From NCBI GenBank assembly GCA_014058105.1, contig JACGCM010002684.1, forward strand, positions 434,001 to 498,000: 64,000 nucleotides of DNA, read 5' to 3'. Below are positions 54,753-64,000 of the stretch, one piece after another; the first letter of the stretch is position 1; the number at the start of each line of letters is the position of its first letter. The DNA is from Kingdonia uniflora (taxonomy: Eukaryota > Streptophyta > Magnoliopsida > Ranunculales > Circaeasteraceae). Below the pieces are notes generated by a model. That model saw nothing but the letters and a program-made list of their open reading frames with translations. It did not search any database and was not told the origin of the DNA. The position numbers and the translations under genes were made by a program.

Positions 54753-55698
54753 TAGGGGTGAGCATGTACCGACCAAACCAAGAAACTGGACTGAGCCGAC
54801 CTAAACTGAACTGTTTGGATTGGTTCTTCAGAGGTGTTCAGTTCGGGTTGGTTGTGAAACATGAAAACTGAAGTGGCTCGGTTTGGTTTTTGGTTTATTA
54901 TATTTATAACCCATATAAACCGAACCGAACTGATTTTCAGCCTTAACTTTCAAAACACAGACTTAGGTCTCAAAAATCTCTCTCTTTCTTTTTCCCTCTC
55001 CAAAGAGTCCAACACAGACAACAAACAACTTATATTAATCCAGATCTTTATTTTACAATATGGGTACGATTTGGCTGCATCAATTGTTTTGGGTACTTCT
55101 ACAACATCATCTTCTTCAAGCTACATTTATCATGACCCTCAAGATTTCAAGAGGAAGAAGAAACAAAGTATTAAATGAAGAGATCTCTTCTCATTTGAAA
55201 ACTAACCGATTGTTGTTGTTATTATTATTATTCATTGATTTCATCTTCTTTTCTCCCCTCTTTTTTCTTACTTCCAAGATCTCTTGCAGCAAGGCAACTC
55301 AATCATTGAATAAGAAATAAACTAATCATTCCAAAATCTCTACCTTCTCACCATTTCAAAAAGTCAGTTTTTTTGTATTCTAGCTACAACACTCATAGAA
55401 GAAATCAATCCGAACAAGTTCCCAAAATACTTTTCAACCTACAAAATCTGATTTGGGGGCTTTGTTTGATTTTAGGGTATTTTTTTGGGATTTGGAGTAA
55501 GAAAACTTGACCCGATTCGATTTTGGTGTGGTTTCAGTTCGGGTTCGGGTTCGGGTTCGATTTTAGCATTAGTTTTTTTGGGTCTATCTTTAAGCCCAAA
55601 TCGGGTCGGTTCGGGTTGAAATTTAAAAAACCAAACTAGGTTGGTTCGTGTTCAGATTTAGTCGAAACCCAACCCGAACCGACCCGTGCGCACCCCTA
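54753..55698. mobile_element. Non-autonomous hAT-type element
   Basis: 946 bp with terminal inverted repeats TAGGGGTGAGCA and TGCGCACCCCTA (one mismatch), flanked by the perfect 8-bp target duplication GAAATGGA at 54,745-54,752 and 55,699-55,706. No transposase. The ends are rich in GGTTCGG/CCGAACC. It lies about 310 bp upstream of the CLASP exon. Confidence 0.88.
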
Positions 55699-55706
55699 GA
55701 AATGGA

Positions 55707-56703
55707 TGATGAGGAAAGGAGAGGACAAGAGGCTGGGGTTGTTGTTATTTTGACTTAAGAGACACGAGGGGTTGAATCGAGACCAAAAGGGTTTTGTTTT
55801 ATAAAAGGGTACCAAGAAACCATATATTTACAAATAGACGTAAACCTAAACCTAAATGGGTCACGGGTTAACCCGAACTACTTAAGGTAAACCCTAATCC
55901 AACCTATTTATTAAATAGGTTAGGCTGGCTCGGGTCAAATGACCTGCGACCCATTAAGGCCAAACCCAAACACCCTTAAAACTGGGTTGGATCGGGTAGG
56001 GCTAGTATGTTGCAGTTCACTTTGCCAACTCTATTTCATGGTGGTAAATGAAAAAAAAATTAAAATTAAAATTAAAAATAGAGATAAATAGTTTATATGA
56101 ATTGGTTATCCATGAAATGGTAAAGAATGACATCATAGAAGTCTAATTCCCTTTCCTTACTTGACTTTCAAAGAATAGAAGAAACATCAAAAACATGTTT
56201 TTTGATGTTTTTTAGCTTGCTTAATGACAACAAATTTTTCAACTCATAACTATTTTTCCCAAGTTTCAGTATCTTGTCCTCCCTCTTCAAGTTTTCTCTA
56301 CAAATTTCCAACTTGTTGTTTCCTAAAGTATTATGCTAGGTCCAAAATATTTTTCAAGATGTTCTCAAACATTATATTCCATCACTCCAAATTCTTACTC
56401 TAGAATTTCTATTTTTACTTCCTACAATCCAAGCTTTCCCTCTTTAGACTCTCGCAATGATCTCACTGTCAAGACATACTTTTTCAATCCAAATTTTCTA
56501 TCACTGAACATTTTTAATCTAAAATTTGAACAAGAACCTGTCCAACTATATGTTCTAATACAATTAGGATTACAAACACAAAATTATTTTGAAATAATTT
56601 TTGAGCAATTTCTTTTCAAACTATTAATAAATAAACTATAATCAGAGATAAGAATCGTGATGAGGATCATACCTATGAAAGAGCAAATACAAAACTTGTT
56701 TTA
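55707..56703. other. Intergenic, no gene recognised
   Basis: Holds a stretch of GGGTTAACCCGAAC-type words (55,850-56,000) that may belong to another small transposon, and a plus-strand open stretch (56,333-56,641) with low-complexity composition and no family resemblance. I do not call it a gene. Confidence 0.5.
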
Positions 56704-57110
56704 GAGCATCAGCAATAGGTTGGCTAAGTAAGCGAGCTACGTAGGCTTAAAATCATAAAAAATATGACATGTAGCCAGGGGTATAAAAGTGATCTTCTTC
56801 AGGGTAGGGATGGATGTCAGAGTTTGTTTGTTTTTTAAATAATAAAAATTTTCAAAAAAATTGTGCCAATTCAATTAACACACAAATCCTTTAGTTAATT
56901 TAATAATAGGTTTTATTAAGTTTTGTTTATCAAAAAAAAATTTTTTAATGGTTCAGAAAGTGGGCCAACTGACAAGCCCTTTCCAAAACAAACTCGCCAT
57001 AGATAACCACTAATTTTCTTAATAAAATCACTATCTGAGCGATAACGATCCTAAAAATTGGGTTGGTTTGGATCGTTTTTGTAGTGATAGCGAGGCTATT
57101 GCCCATGCTC
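56704..57110. mobile_element. Tourist-like (PIF/Harbinger) MITE
   Basis: 407 bp. Left end GAGCATCAGCAATAGG, right end (inverted) GAGCATGGGCAATAGC. Flanked by TTA at 56,701-56,703 and 57,111-57,113, the 3-bp duplication of this superfamily. No coding capacity. Confidence 0.82.
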
Positions 57111-57323
57111 TTAGAGATATCAAAATTGTAGAAAGAGAGAGTAAGAGTAAAATTCAAGAAACCTCAATAACGTGATAACTGATAAGTAAACATTTTCAAT
57201 TGTTTTTTACTGTTTAAGGAAGGATGCGACATTCATGTATTAAAAAACATGGTTTAGAAGTAGACTGTGTGACCCGTGTTCAATATATTTGTGATCTTTT
57301 GGACTTTTGGTTTCAATATCTAT

Positions 57324-57619
57324 AATACTAAAGGAATAACCATGCCATGAGAATTAATCTCGGCTGTTGATCACTCCACCCTGCACATGTTGAGGAAAAC
57401 TTATGGTTTAGGTTATAACAATAAATACATGAAATTGTAACAGCCATTAGATCATAAGGGTTATTTCATATATTACTAAAGGAACAACCGTGACATGAGA
57501 ATTAATCTCGGCTGTTGATCATACTACCCTACACATGTTGAGGAAAATTTATGGTTTATGTTATAACAATAAATACATAAAATTGAAGCAACCATTAGAT
57601 CATCAGGGTTATTTCGTCT
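57324..57619. repeat. 148-bp tandem duplication, possibly Helitron 5' ends
   Basis: ACTAAAGGAAxAACCxTG starts at 57,327 and 57,475, with long matching blocks such as GAGAATTAATCTCGGCTGTT and CACATGTTGAGGAAAA. The left copy starts TCTATAATACTAAAGG, similar to plant Helitron 5' termini (TC followed by TAxTA). No 3' hairpin was identified, so the Helitron reading is weak. Confidence 0.7.
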
Positions 57620-58164
57620 ATTCTCACAATTTATTTAATTCTAAAATACCCCCATTTTGTCTATACCAAATCCCATAAAAATTAGGCATCTCAATCATAA
57701 TTACTTGATAAAATAATTGGTATAAATGGAAGTTCAGCCCATAACTTTTTGTCTATATAAAATTAGAGGTATTTTGGGATGTCTAAATACAAAATCAAGG
57801 GCATTTCTGGAAGAATAACCTAATATTTTTGTTTATACGAAACCTTTTTTTCTTCCTAAAATACCCTTACAGAGCTCTCATCTCTAAAGAAAAAACTAAA
57901 ACCTAACCCCAAACTTTCTCTCGATCAATCGATCAATTTTGCTTCCACCAAGGGAAACACATCATCGATGCTTCTAAACCTCAATCAATGGTGAGAACTT
58001 GGTTCTACTTTGATCAATTCTACTATTCACAGTGTCAAAGAAGAACCCATCACTCAAGAATCCCATTCTGAGTCATTTTTAATTTAGCAAAATCTTCATT
58101 AGTAGTATTGGAAGATAAAATTTAAAGGTTGAAGAAACCTTAAAAACTAATTTGATATAAGTTT
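57620..58164. other. Spacer with gene-like promoter words
   Basis: AT-rich. Contains CTATATAAAATTAG near 57,758 and a CTCTC-rich leader-like stretch near 57,880-57,990 ending in AATG|GTGAGAAC. No exon or protein resemblance found. Confidence 0.4.
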
Positions 58165-58719
58165 TGTAATAGCCTAATTTTGTGATTCGAATTTAGCCTT
58201 TACACCAAAGATATTCAGAGCGATTAGTAAACAAAAAGTAATAATTAACATCAAGTTTAGCGTGGAAAACCTTTGAATAGATTAAAATCCATAACCTCTC
58301 TTTATTGAGGATTGCTAACTGTTACAATGGAGGTTTTTGAATAGTTTTGTATAGAGTGCTTAGTGAGGATTCCTCTGTCCTTCATCTAGAATTCTTTGGT
58401 CCTATTTATAGGTCTTATAATATGACCGTTTGATGACCATTATCCTCTTTAATGAGGGACGCTACAATATATATTTGATAATCTGAGTGTGAAACATTCT
58501 AATCTTTACTGTTTTGTAATGGCTTCATTAATGACTGTGCATTTGTTGGCTCAAACTGCTGATGTAGAGGTCGAAAGTAATTAGTAGAACTCTATAATTG
58601 TAATGTGTTATACACTATACCACATGTCTATTAATAAGGTCGAGTGGTCGTATGATGGATGAAGATGAAGCATGAGTCCGAGATGCGGAATAAGCCACTA
58701 CAACTGCCCCCTTTCAGCC
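58165..58719 (-). mobile_element. 3' LTR of element I (to 58,702) and polypurine tract
   Basis: 538 bp. On the minus strand it starts TGTAGTGGCTTATTCC and ends GGCTATTACA. 58,703-58,719 on the minus strand read GGCTGAAAGGGGGCAGT, the polypurine tract. F-type, as at 44,456 and 53,698. Confidence 0.88.
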
Positions 58720-58932
58720 AATAGTACGAGATACATTGTGGGAGAGTGATGTTGGTTGACAAGCTTCATTAAAACTAAAATTAATAATTGGGAATCATTT
58801 CCAAAGCATCTTTATAGATAACTATTTGTGGCTTTCAGGTTTTCTAGAACCAATGGTTCTAGTCAATTTTACGGCATGGGAAATCTTTCTGACATTGGGA
58901 ACTTGGAGAGTCATCTTTAATGTTGACTATAG

Positions 58933-58939
58933 TATAAAG
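58933..58939 (+). promoter_or_regulatory. Probable TATA box of aORF-a, element I
   Basis: TATAAAG, 110 bp upstream of the ATG at 59,049. Confidence 0.45.
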
Positions 58940-59048
58940 AGCATTCTGATTTGTGTGTGATGAACCAAGTATTCTTCTTAAATTTTCTTCTATAACCTTC
59001 TTTTGTTAACTACATGTTATAACTTAGAAACTTTGGGGTGTTGAGACT

Positions 59049-59641
59049 ATGGTGACGACAAGGCAACAGTCTCGGGAGCCTAGGATTCAAGTGAAGATAG
59101 AAGAACTCTGCGTCAGATTTTTTCCACACCAACCCTTGCACCTGCCGACGTTATTTTTGGTGTCCCCTATATTTCATGGGATGACATATAAGGAGGCATT
59201 GGAGGTAGAGGACGACCATATCTAGATGGTGCGTTTACATTATTTACTGGCATCGGAGAGTGAGTACCGAAATGGGCTGCGGCAGCTGGTGGAGAAAGTT
59301 GTTATAGCTGAAGATGAAGTGGCAGGCATTCCTCCAAGGGAGTCTCGCCGGCACCCTTCTGGTGAGTGGGTCCTATCTAAGAAATAGAACCCTTTCTTCC
59401 TTCTCTGTCGTGGGGGGTGGTGGGGGCTATGGTGGAAGAGACGGTGGTGGAGGAGGTTTTTCTTCCAAAGACAATAGATTTTGGCCATCTTTCTGCCAGT
59501 ACCGTCACTCTTTCGGTGATTTCCAGTGCTAGTATTTCCCGGCCCATTCATGCAGGGGATCAGAGTTTGAAAGTTGCTTCAATTATGTTTCATCCTCCTT
59601 GGTGGCTGCTGAGAACTATTTCGAACTGTGACTTGATGTAG
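59049..59641 (+). pseudogene. Antisense ORF aORF-a of element I
   Basis: MVTTRQQSREPRIQVKIEEL, CVRFFPHQPLHLP, HGMTYKEALEVEDD, a stop at 59,223, LHYLLASESEYRNGLRQLVE and KVVIAEDEVAGIPPRES, then a frameshift and an open tail rich in Ser and Val to 59,641. Matches aORF-a of A and D in order and length. Function unknown. Confidence 0.62.
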
Positions 59642-60428
59642 TTTATAAAGTAATCTGTGAATTGTCTGGAACATCCCTTATCTGTAAAGTAATATGTAAG
59701 AAATATTCAAATTAATGAAATGTCATCGTTCTATTATTTTGATGCTGAGTCTCTAACTACACAACTTATATGTATAGTTTCCTGTGCGAACTAGTTTGTT
59801 GGGCATTTAGAAATAATAATTCGAACTATGGATGGGGTAAAATGGGAGAAAAAATAGAGGACCAGAAATAGGTAGATATGATAAACGTCTAGTTGTGATG
59901 GAGTACCTGGGAACAAATCGAACTGTAATGATCTTAGTATGTATATTTGTAAAGGTAGTGGAATTTTAGGTTAAAAAATAGAGGAGTTCGAAGATGTAAA
60001 GACGTCGTATGGTGAAAGTAAGTAAACAATTGGCTTAAGATGATGGGGTGGTTGTAAGGGTATTTGTATATTTACGAACTGGTGATTGAAACTGACTGAA
60101 AAATGTCTTGTTGTATGGAAGTAGCTGATATATGCTTGTTAGTACTACTGCTGGAAGTACTTGATTAGATGTTGTAATCACCATATGTGTGCAAAGAAAA
60201 ATTTGAGGAGATATTTCATAAACTGGAAAGTGTGACCTAGCATAATATTTTCTAGCTTCTGTTAATAATCTTTTTTCAAAAATATGTAAAATATATATTT
60301 CAGCAAATCTGCAGGGTGATTTAGTTTTACATAGATCCTCTTGGTGTCTATATAAAGTACTGAGCTTTGTTTGCTTTGCCATGTATCTTCTGCAAGGATA
60401 AGTTATTGTGGAGGTAGAGCAAATAACC
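59642..60428. other. Spacer between aORF-a and aORF-b, element I
   Basis: No coding sequence recognised. Holds TATATAAA at 60,349-60,356, 73 bp upstream of the aORF-b ATG, a likely promoter. A minus-strand open stretch (60,035-60,430) is judged chance. Confidence 0.5.
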
Positions 60429-60782
60429 ATGGTGAGGACGCATTCTCAGCGTGTTAATCGTGCAGTAGAAGGTAGGTTCCATATCAAGGTCGTTGAACTT
60501 CGTGAACGATATTTTTGTCAGTTGTCTTACGATGCCATATTGCGGGAATGGTCGTTAAAGCTGGGTGGCTTAGATGATGAAGGTATGCGTGTAGAGTATG
60601 ACTATTTTTTCTGGTGTGACATGTTTCGCGAGTTGCTATTAGATACAACTTTACGAGAAGAAGTTGTTCGAGAGATCGCACGGGACAAGATTGCTAAAGA
60701 AGATGAGAGAGTAATAGGAGGGGAGATAATACCATGTGGTATGTTAAATCATCTGGATTGTTTTAAATGTAACTATATGTGA
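60429..60782 (+). CDS. Antisense ORF aORF-b of element I, intact, with Cys-His motif
   Basis: 117 codons, open from ATG to TGA. Begins MVRTHSQRVNRAVEGRFHIK and VVELRERYFCQLSYDAI. The middle is acidic and hydrophobic (FFWCDMFRELLLDTTLREEV). The end is IGGEIIPCGMLNHLDCFKCN, YM, with spacing C-x4-H-x2-C-x2-C. The same order of segments, including the C-terminal motif, is seen in element A (33,071-33,424) and D (28,160-27,820). A single small zinc-binding knot is possible. Preceded by TATATAAA 73 bp upstream. No known family recognised. Conserved length across three copies supports a real gene. Confidence 0.62.
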   Translation: MVRTHSQRVNRAVEGRFHIKVVELRERYFCQLSYDAILREWSLKLGGLDDEGMRVEYDYFFWCDMFRELLLDTTLREEVVREIARDKIAKEDERVIGGEIIPCGMLNHLDCFKCNYM

Positions 60783-61034
60783 CAGTAATCTCAAACTGTA
60801 GGAGTTCGAAATCAATAAGTAATCAGTTTGCAGTATTCTATTTTTGTAATTTGTTGAATGTAGAATGGGGCATATTGAATATGTAAATTGGAATAAATAA
60901 GATCAAAGTATTTATGGACTGTTCATATGGCAGATATTATGGATTACAACTGTCTGATTTCAACAACTATATAGATAATTTTGAATTTGAATATTGAGTT
61001 ATTCTAGGAATGTCGTATATTCTGGTACGATCTA

Positions 61035-61422
61035 TATAAAAATAGGGTGATTGGTCGTGTATACTACTTTGGGAAAGAGGGGCAGAATTATTTAATGGCT
61101 AAAAATAGAGACAGGCATAATGGCATTAGACGTTATCACAAAAGTCATGATGATGTTGTGAGATAAAAAGACGTGCCTATAGAGATAGTAGAGGTGACTT
61201 ATATGTGTCTGAAAGAACGGTCATTTTGTATAAAAATATGGTGATTGGTCGTGTATACTGCTTTGGGAAAGAGGGACAAAATTGTTTAATGGCAGAAAAT
61301 AGAGACAGACGTAATGACAGTAGACCTTATCACAAAAGTCATGATAATGTTGTGAGATGAAAAATGTACTTGTAGAGATATCAGGGGTGACTGACATGTG
61401 TCTGAAGGAACTGTCATTTTGT
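61035..61422. repeat. 194-bp tandem duplication carrying TATA-like starts
   Basis: TATAAAAATAxGGTGATTGGTCGTGTATACT begins at 61,035 and 61,229. The two copies are highly similar to about 61,228 and 61,422. They lie just upstream of the TATA box of aORF-c (61,437). Confidence 0.88.
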
Positions 61423-61436
61423 AAACTGAGGGAGGG

Positions 61437-62033
61437 TATAAAATCTTGCCTCTTTCTCTCTTATAAATTATCTACAGTGACAGAGTGAGAAAAAAGTGGT
61501 ATAACCCATATCTCCAGAGAGGCAAAACATTTAAGTTTTGAGTTTGATTTGGTAAGAAAGTATTCATCTGGCGATAAAAAATTGTTGGAAAAATGATAGG
61601 AGTGGTCAATTTCTGTGAAACGTTCGGGTAAAGAAAATGATTGTGGTTCTTTAAGTACAGGTTAGTGTGTTGTTCTTCTATTTTGATATTATATCTTGTA
61701 ATTTGTACATGATTTTGGATTTGATATTTGCTATCTTATGAGAATAATCTTGGGATATCAAAGGTTGAGAATGTAGGGGATAGGGGCTGAGTAATTTCCT
61801 TTTTTCTGTTATGCACAAGATTTGGGTATGTGAACAGACTCTAGAGAGAGAAAAGTACTTTTTTGGAGAAGAACAGGGAAAATTGAAAATGATTTACTAT
61901 TGTTTTTGAAAAGTTTGAAAGTAAGTACTTTGACTGGGTAAAAAGTATGGGTGGAGTTATTTCTATAGTGTGTAAGGTACAACATGTAATGTAGAAACAA
62001 TGATAAAATATTTTATGTATCTGTAGGTCCAGT
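61437..62033 (+). promoter_or_regulatory. Promoter and spliced leader of aORF-c, element I
   Basis: TATAAAA at 61,437-61,443. Donor TACAG|GTTAGT at 61,660/61,661 and acceptor TATCTGTAG at 62,026, seven bases before the ATG at 62,034, giving a 366-nt leader intron. Same arrangement as in elements A and B. Confidence 0.6.
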
Positions 62034-64000
62034 ATGCGTTCAAAACCCGTAAATCTCATGAGTAAATTTATAGTATTATCGAGTTCAGAGGAAACCTCAT
62101 CGCCGGGGAGGGAAGACGATTGTAATGTAATGAAAGAGATTGTACATAAGATAAAAGTTACTATAGGTGCAGAAGCTGGGGAAACCAGTGAAGTAGAGAA
62201 AATTATAGGGGAAGAGGATACCAAGGTGAAGGATAAATTATTTTTTATATACCCAGAGGGAGTAGATATAGGGAAGGAATTTCTTAAACATAAAAAAGAA
62301 ATTACAAGGAGAGTGGGGAAATTATATGATGGACCAAGGCCGGTAAAGAATGAATTTAGGAAGTATTTAATGGATTGTGGGAAGGATTTCAATATAGAGA
62401 ATGAAAAAGCTGAAAATATATGGTTTACAAAAGATGATGAGGAAACGGTTGTTGAAAAACCAAGTCCTAGATAAAGAGAAAATATGTCAGAAGAGGACGA
62501 GGAGGAGGTTGCGAGCCTGAAACCTCAGTCACGACAAAAACAACATTAGCAAGAGGTGGTAACCTTTATAGCTCCTTTAGATGTTCAAGTAGAGAACTCA
62601 AAGAGTTCGGGAAACAAGGGGCAGTCCTCTCGTAGTTCAAAGAAGTGAAAGTAAAGTAATAGTAGTTACTTGCCGAACTTGCTTATGCATTAGATTTATG
62701 TACACTGTTTGGATGACAAAGGAAATCTATTCTCAGTGTTGATTATATAGAAAGTATTCAAATATTATGTTTTTAAGTAAACTTGTCGAATGTGATATGT
62801 AATCTGTTTGAATATGCGAACTATTATGAATGTTAACTATTTATGCAGAGTAAACTAGCAGAGGTTCAGAAGTAGTGCGAAGTGTTACGTGCTTTAAATG
62901 AAAAAATGGAGGTATCAGTAATGGAAGAGCGAAGTACAGTGGTTTGTTTGACTGCACAATTTAAAGTTAAAGAGGCCGAACTAGCCACGGAGCTGGAAAA
63001 AATGGAGGGATTGAAAGAAGTAATAAAGGAAAAAAAGATTTGGAAATTTTGGACATTTCGGAACCTATCGAACAACAAAGGTGGAGTTGATACCTGCGCG
63101 AACTAAAATTTTAGAGCAGTTAGCAGTGTTGGAGAAAGAAGAGGATAATGTTAAAGATTTGTAATATCAGATAAATATGCTTGTGGCGAAAAGAGGTGGT
63201 GCACGAGCAACTGTGAAAAAGGCAAATGGACGTGCCCATAAATATGAAGTATTGCGGTATGTTACTATTATGATGGTAAAAGTGATCAAAGAGGCCCATA
63301 GTGAGCAGAACGAAATAATAAAAAAGGATTAACACCAAATATGTACTCAAGAGAATACCGTTCAAACGTTGAAGTTTGACATTTTAGAAGATTAAACGGA
63401 GAATAGAAAATTGCATGATGCGAAGACCAAGTTGGAGGCTGATCTTTTTAAAGCCGAGATAAATCTTGAGGAATATGCTTTAGAGAAAGATCAGAATGAG
63501 TTTAAAATGGAGGGATCGATGGCTTCGATTTTCAATATGGACGAATTCATGACAGTAATGGAAACTCGTAATGAGGTGACGCTGAATGAAAAATGAGTGC
63601 CGGAAGAATGCTGCAAAAGTTTGGAAACCACGTTGAACGAAGTTAAAGGAAAACTTGTAGAGTTTGTTCTTTTTAAAAAGGTGAAATGTGAGGCAAGTGA
63701 TGTGTATGAGAGAGAGATGACGACAGTGCTCTCTTTCCTTGTGTCTGAATTTGAGAAACTAGAGGCCGAAAGCAAAATTGTATATGATAGCCTTGTTGCC
63801 AATAGTATGTAGTGTGAGTTGCGGTTGATATAATATGAGTACCTGGATCGCATGATGGCAAAAATTGGTGCTCTTACAAAGAGTAAGGTTAAAGAATTGA
63901 AACAAATTGTTACTGGGAAAATGTCAGAGTTAATGCACTAGCGACTGTCTGTGCGCGGGGAAAGCTCGCATGGCGATGTGTTATCTGATAACTCAAGTGA
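62034..64000 (+). pseudogene. Antisense ORF aORF-c of element I (short N-terminal domain, coiled coil; runs off window)
   Basis: First exon open from 62,034 to 62,474: MRSKPVNLMSKFIVLSSSEE, an acidic stretch, and GVDIGKEFLKHKKEITRRVG, which may correspond to NFDVFREFCKAK in A. Most of the gypsy-type domain is missing. A probable intron ends at TTTATGCAG (62,846). The coiled coil then follows in pieces: MEVSVMEERSTVVCLTAQFK, ATELEKMEGLKEVIKEKK and, from 63,411, DAKTKLEADLFKAEINLEEY. The last part (63,597-63,812, VYEREMTTVLSFLVSEFEKL) resembles the conserved C-terminal segment of C and D. Stops separate the pieces. Continues beyond the window. Confidence 0.62.

Larger units (their letters stand above)
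58165..64000 (-). mobile_element. Element I: Tat-type retrotransposon, 3' portion (rest off window)
   Basis: 3' LTR at 58,165-58,702, polypurine tract, then the antisense module aORF-a, aORF-b and aORF-c on the plus strand up to the window edge. Its pol must lie to the right, beyond 64,000. The module is the least decayed in the window: aORF-b is open from its ATG to its stop. Confidence 0.82.

Noticed and set aside
55530..55560. GGGTTCGGGTTCGGGTTCG run as a possible telomeric repeat
   Set aside because: The unit is GGTTCG, not TTTAGGG, and it is part of the hAT element arms.
56333..56641. 102-codon open frame in the right intergenic region
   Set aside because: Ser/Asn/Phe-rich low-complexity composition, no splice signals, no similarity recognised and no second copy in the window.
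60035..60430. 131-codon open frame on the minus strand of element I
   Set aside because: Covers the aORF-b promoter, has no motif, and the sense strand of this part of a Tat element is not expected to code.

Overview
The window looks like a block of repeat-rich heterochromatin from a flowering plant, probably a eudicot. It is AT-rich and nearly all of it is LTR retrotransposon. The few host-type exons resemble plant CLASP, plant ALKBH2 and plastid SecA. I saw no intact cellular gene, tRNA, rRNA or CRISPR array. All homology calls come from reading translations and comparing copies by eye.

Most of the DNA is a stack of nested Ty3/gypsy elements of the Tat type: zinc-knuckle Gag, aspartic protease, RT, two RNase H-like segments, integrase without chromodomain, and a primer-binding site close to TGGCGCCATCTGTGG. 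There are three LTR subfamilies. The A-type LTRs (about 580-615 bp) belong to elements A, C and D. The B-type LTRs (about 715-735 bp) belong to B and H. The F-type LTRs (about 540-585 bp) belong to E, G, I and a fragment at 53.7 kb. The nesting reads as layers. E is the oldest. D lies in E (D runs 7,037-30,417, interrupted). C (left edge to 7,036) and B (12,377-26,837) lie in D. A (30,971-42,674) lies inside the 3' LTR of E. A 2.9-kb solo LTR of another family lies in C, and a 0.83-kb LINE lies in the protease region of B. G starts at 44,456 and is interrupted by H (45,709-51,661). I starts at 58,165 and leaves the window on the right.

The most striking feature is an antisense gene module between pol and the 3' LTR. 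Three ORFs are transcribed against gag-pol: two small related ones (aORF-a and aORF-b), and a larger one (aORF-c) with a domain like the plant 'putative gypsy type transposon' family followed by a long coiled coil. The module is seen complete in A, B and D, nearly complete in I, and as a C-terminal tail in C. aORF-c has a TATA box, a spliced leader and up to four coding introns whose positions match between copies. Introns in antisense are invisible to the sense genomic RNA, so they can survive retrotransposition. A and C have lost gag, protease and most RT but keep this module.

Between pol and aORF-c each element carries its own minisatellite (162 bp in D and about 160 in C, 114 in A, about 198 in B).

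From 42.8 to 44.4 kb there are two unrelated tandem repeats (240 and 140 bp periods) and a gene-like 5' end. From 51.7 to 53.7 kb lies the right part of a CACTA transposon holding exon fragments of a SecA-like and an ALKBH2-like gene. From 54.2 to 58.2 kb lie the first exon of a CLASP gene, a hAT element with a perfect 8-bp target duplication, a Harbinger-type MITE and a 148-bp tandem duplication. All retroelement ORFs seen are broken by stops or frameshifts, mostly of the C-to-T kind expected from methylated DNA.
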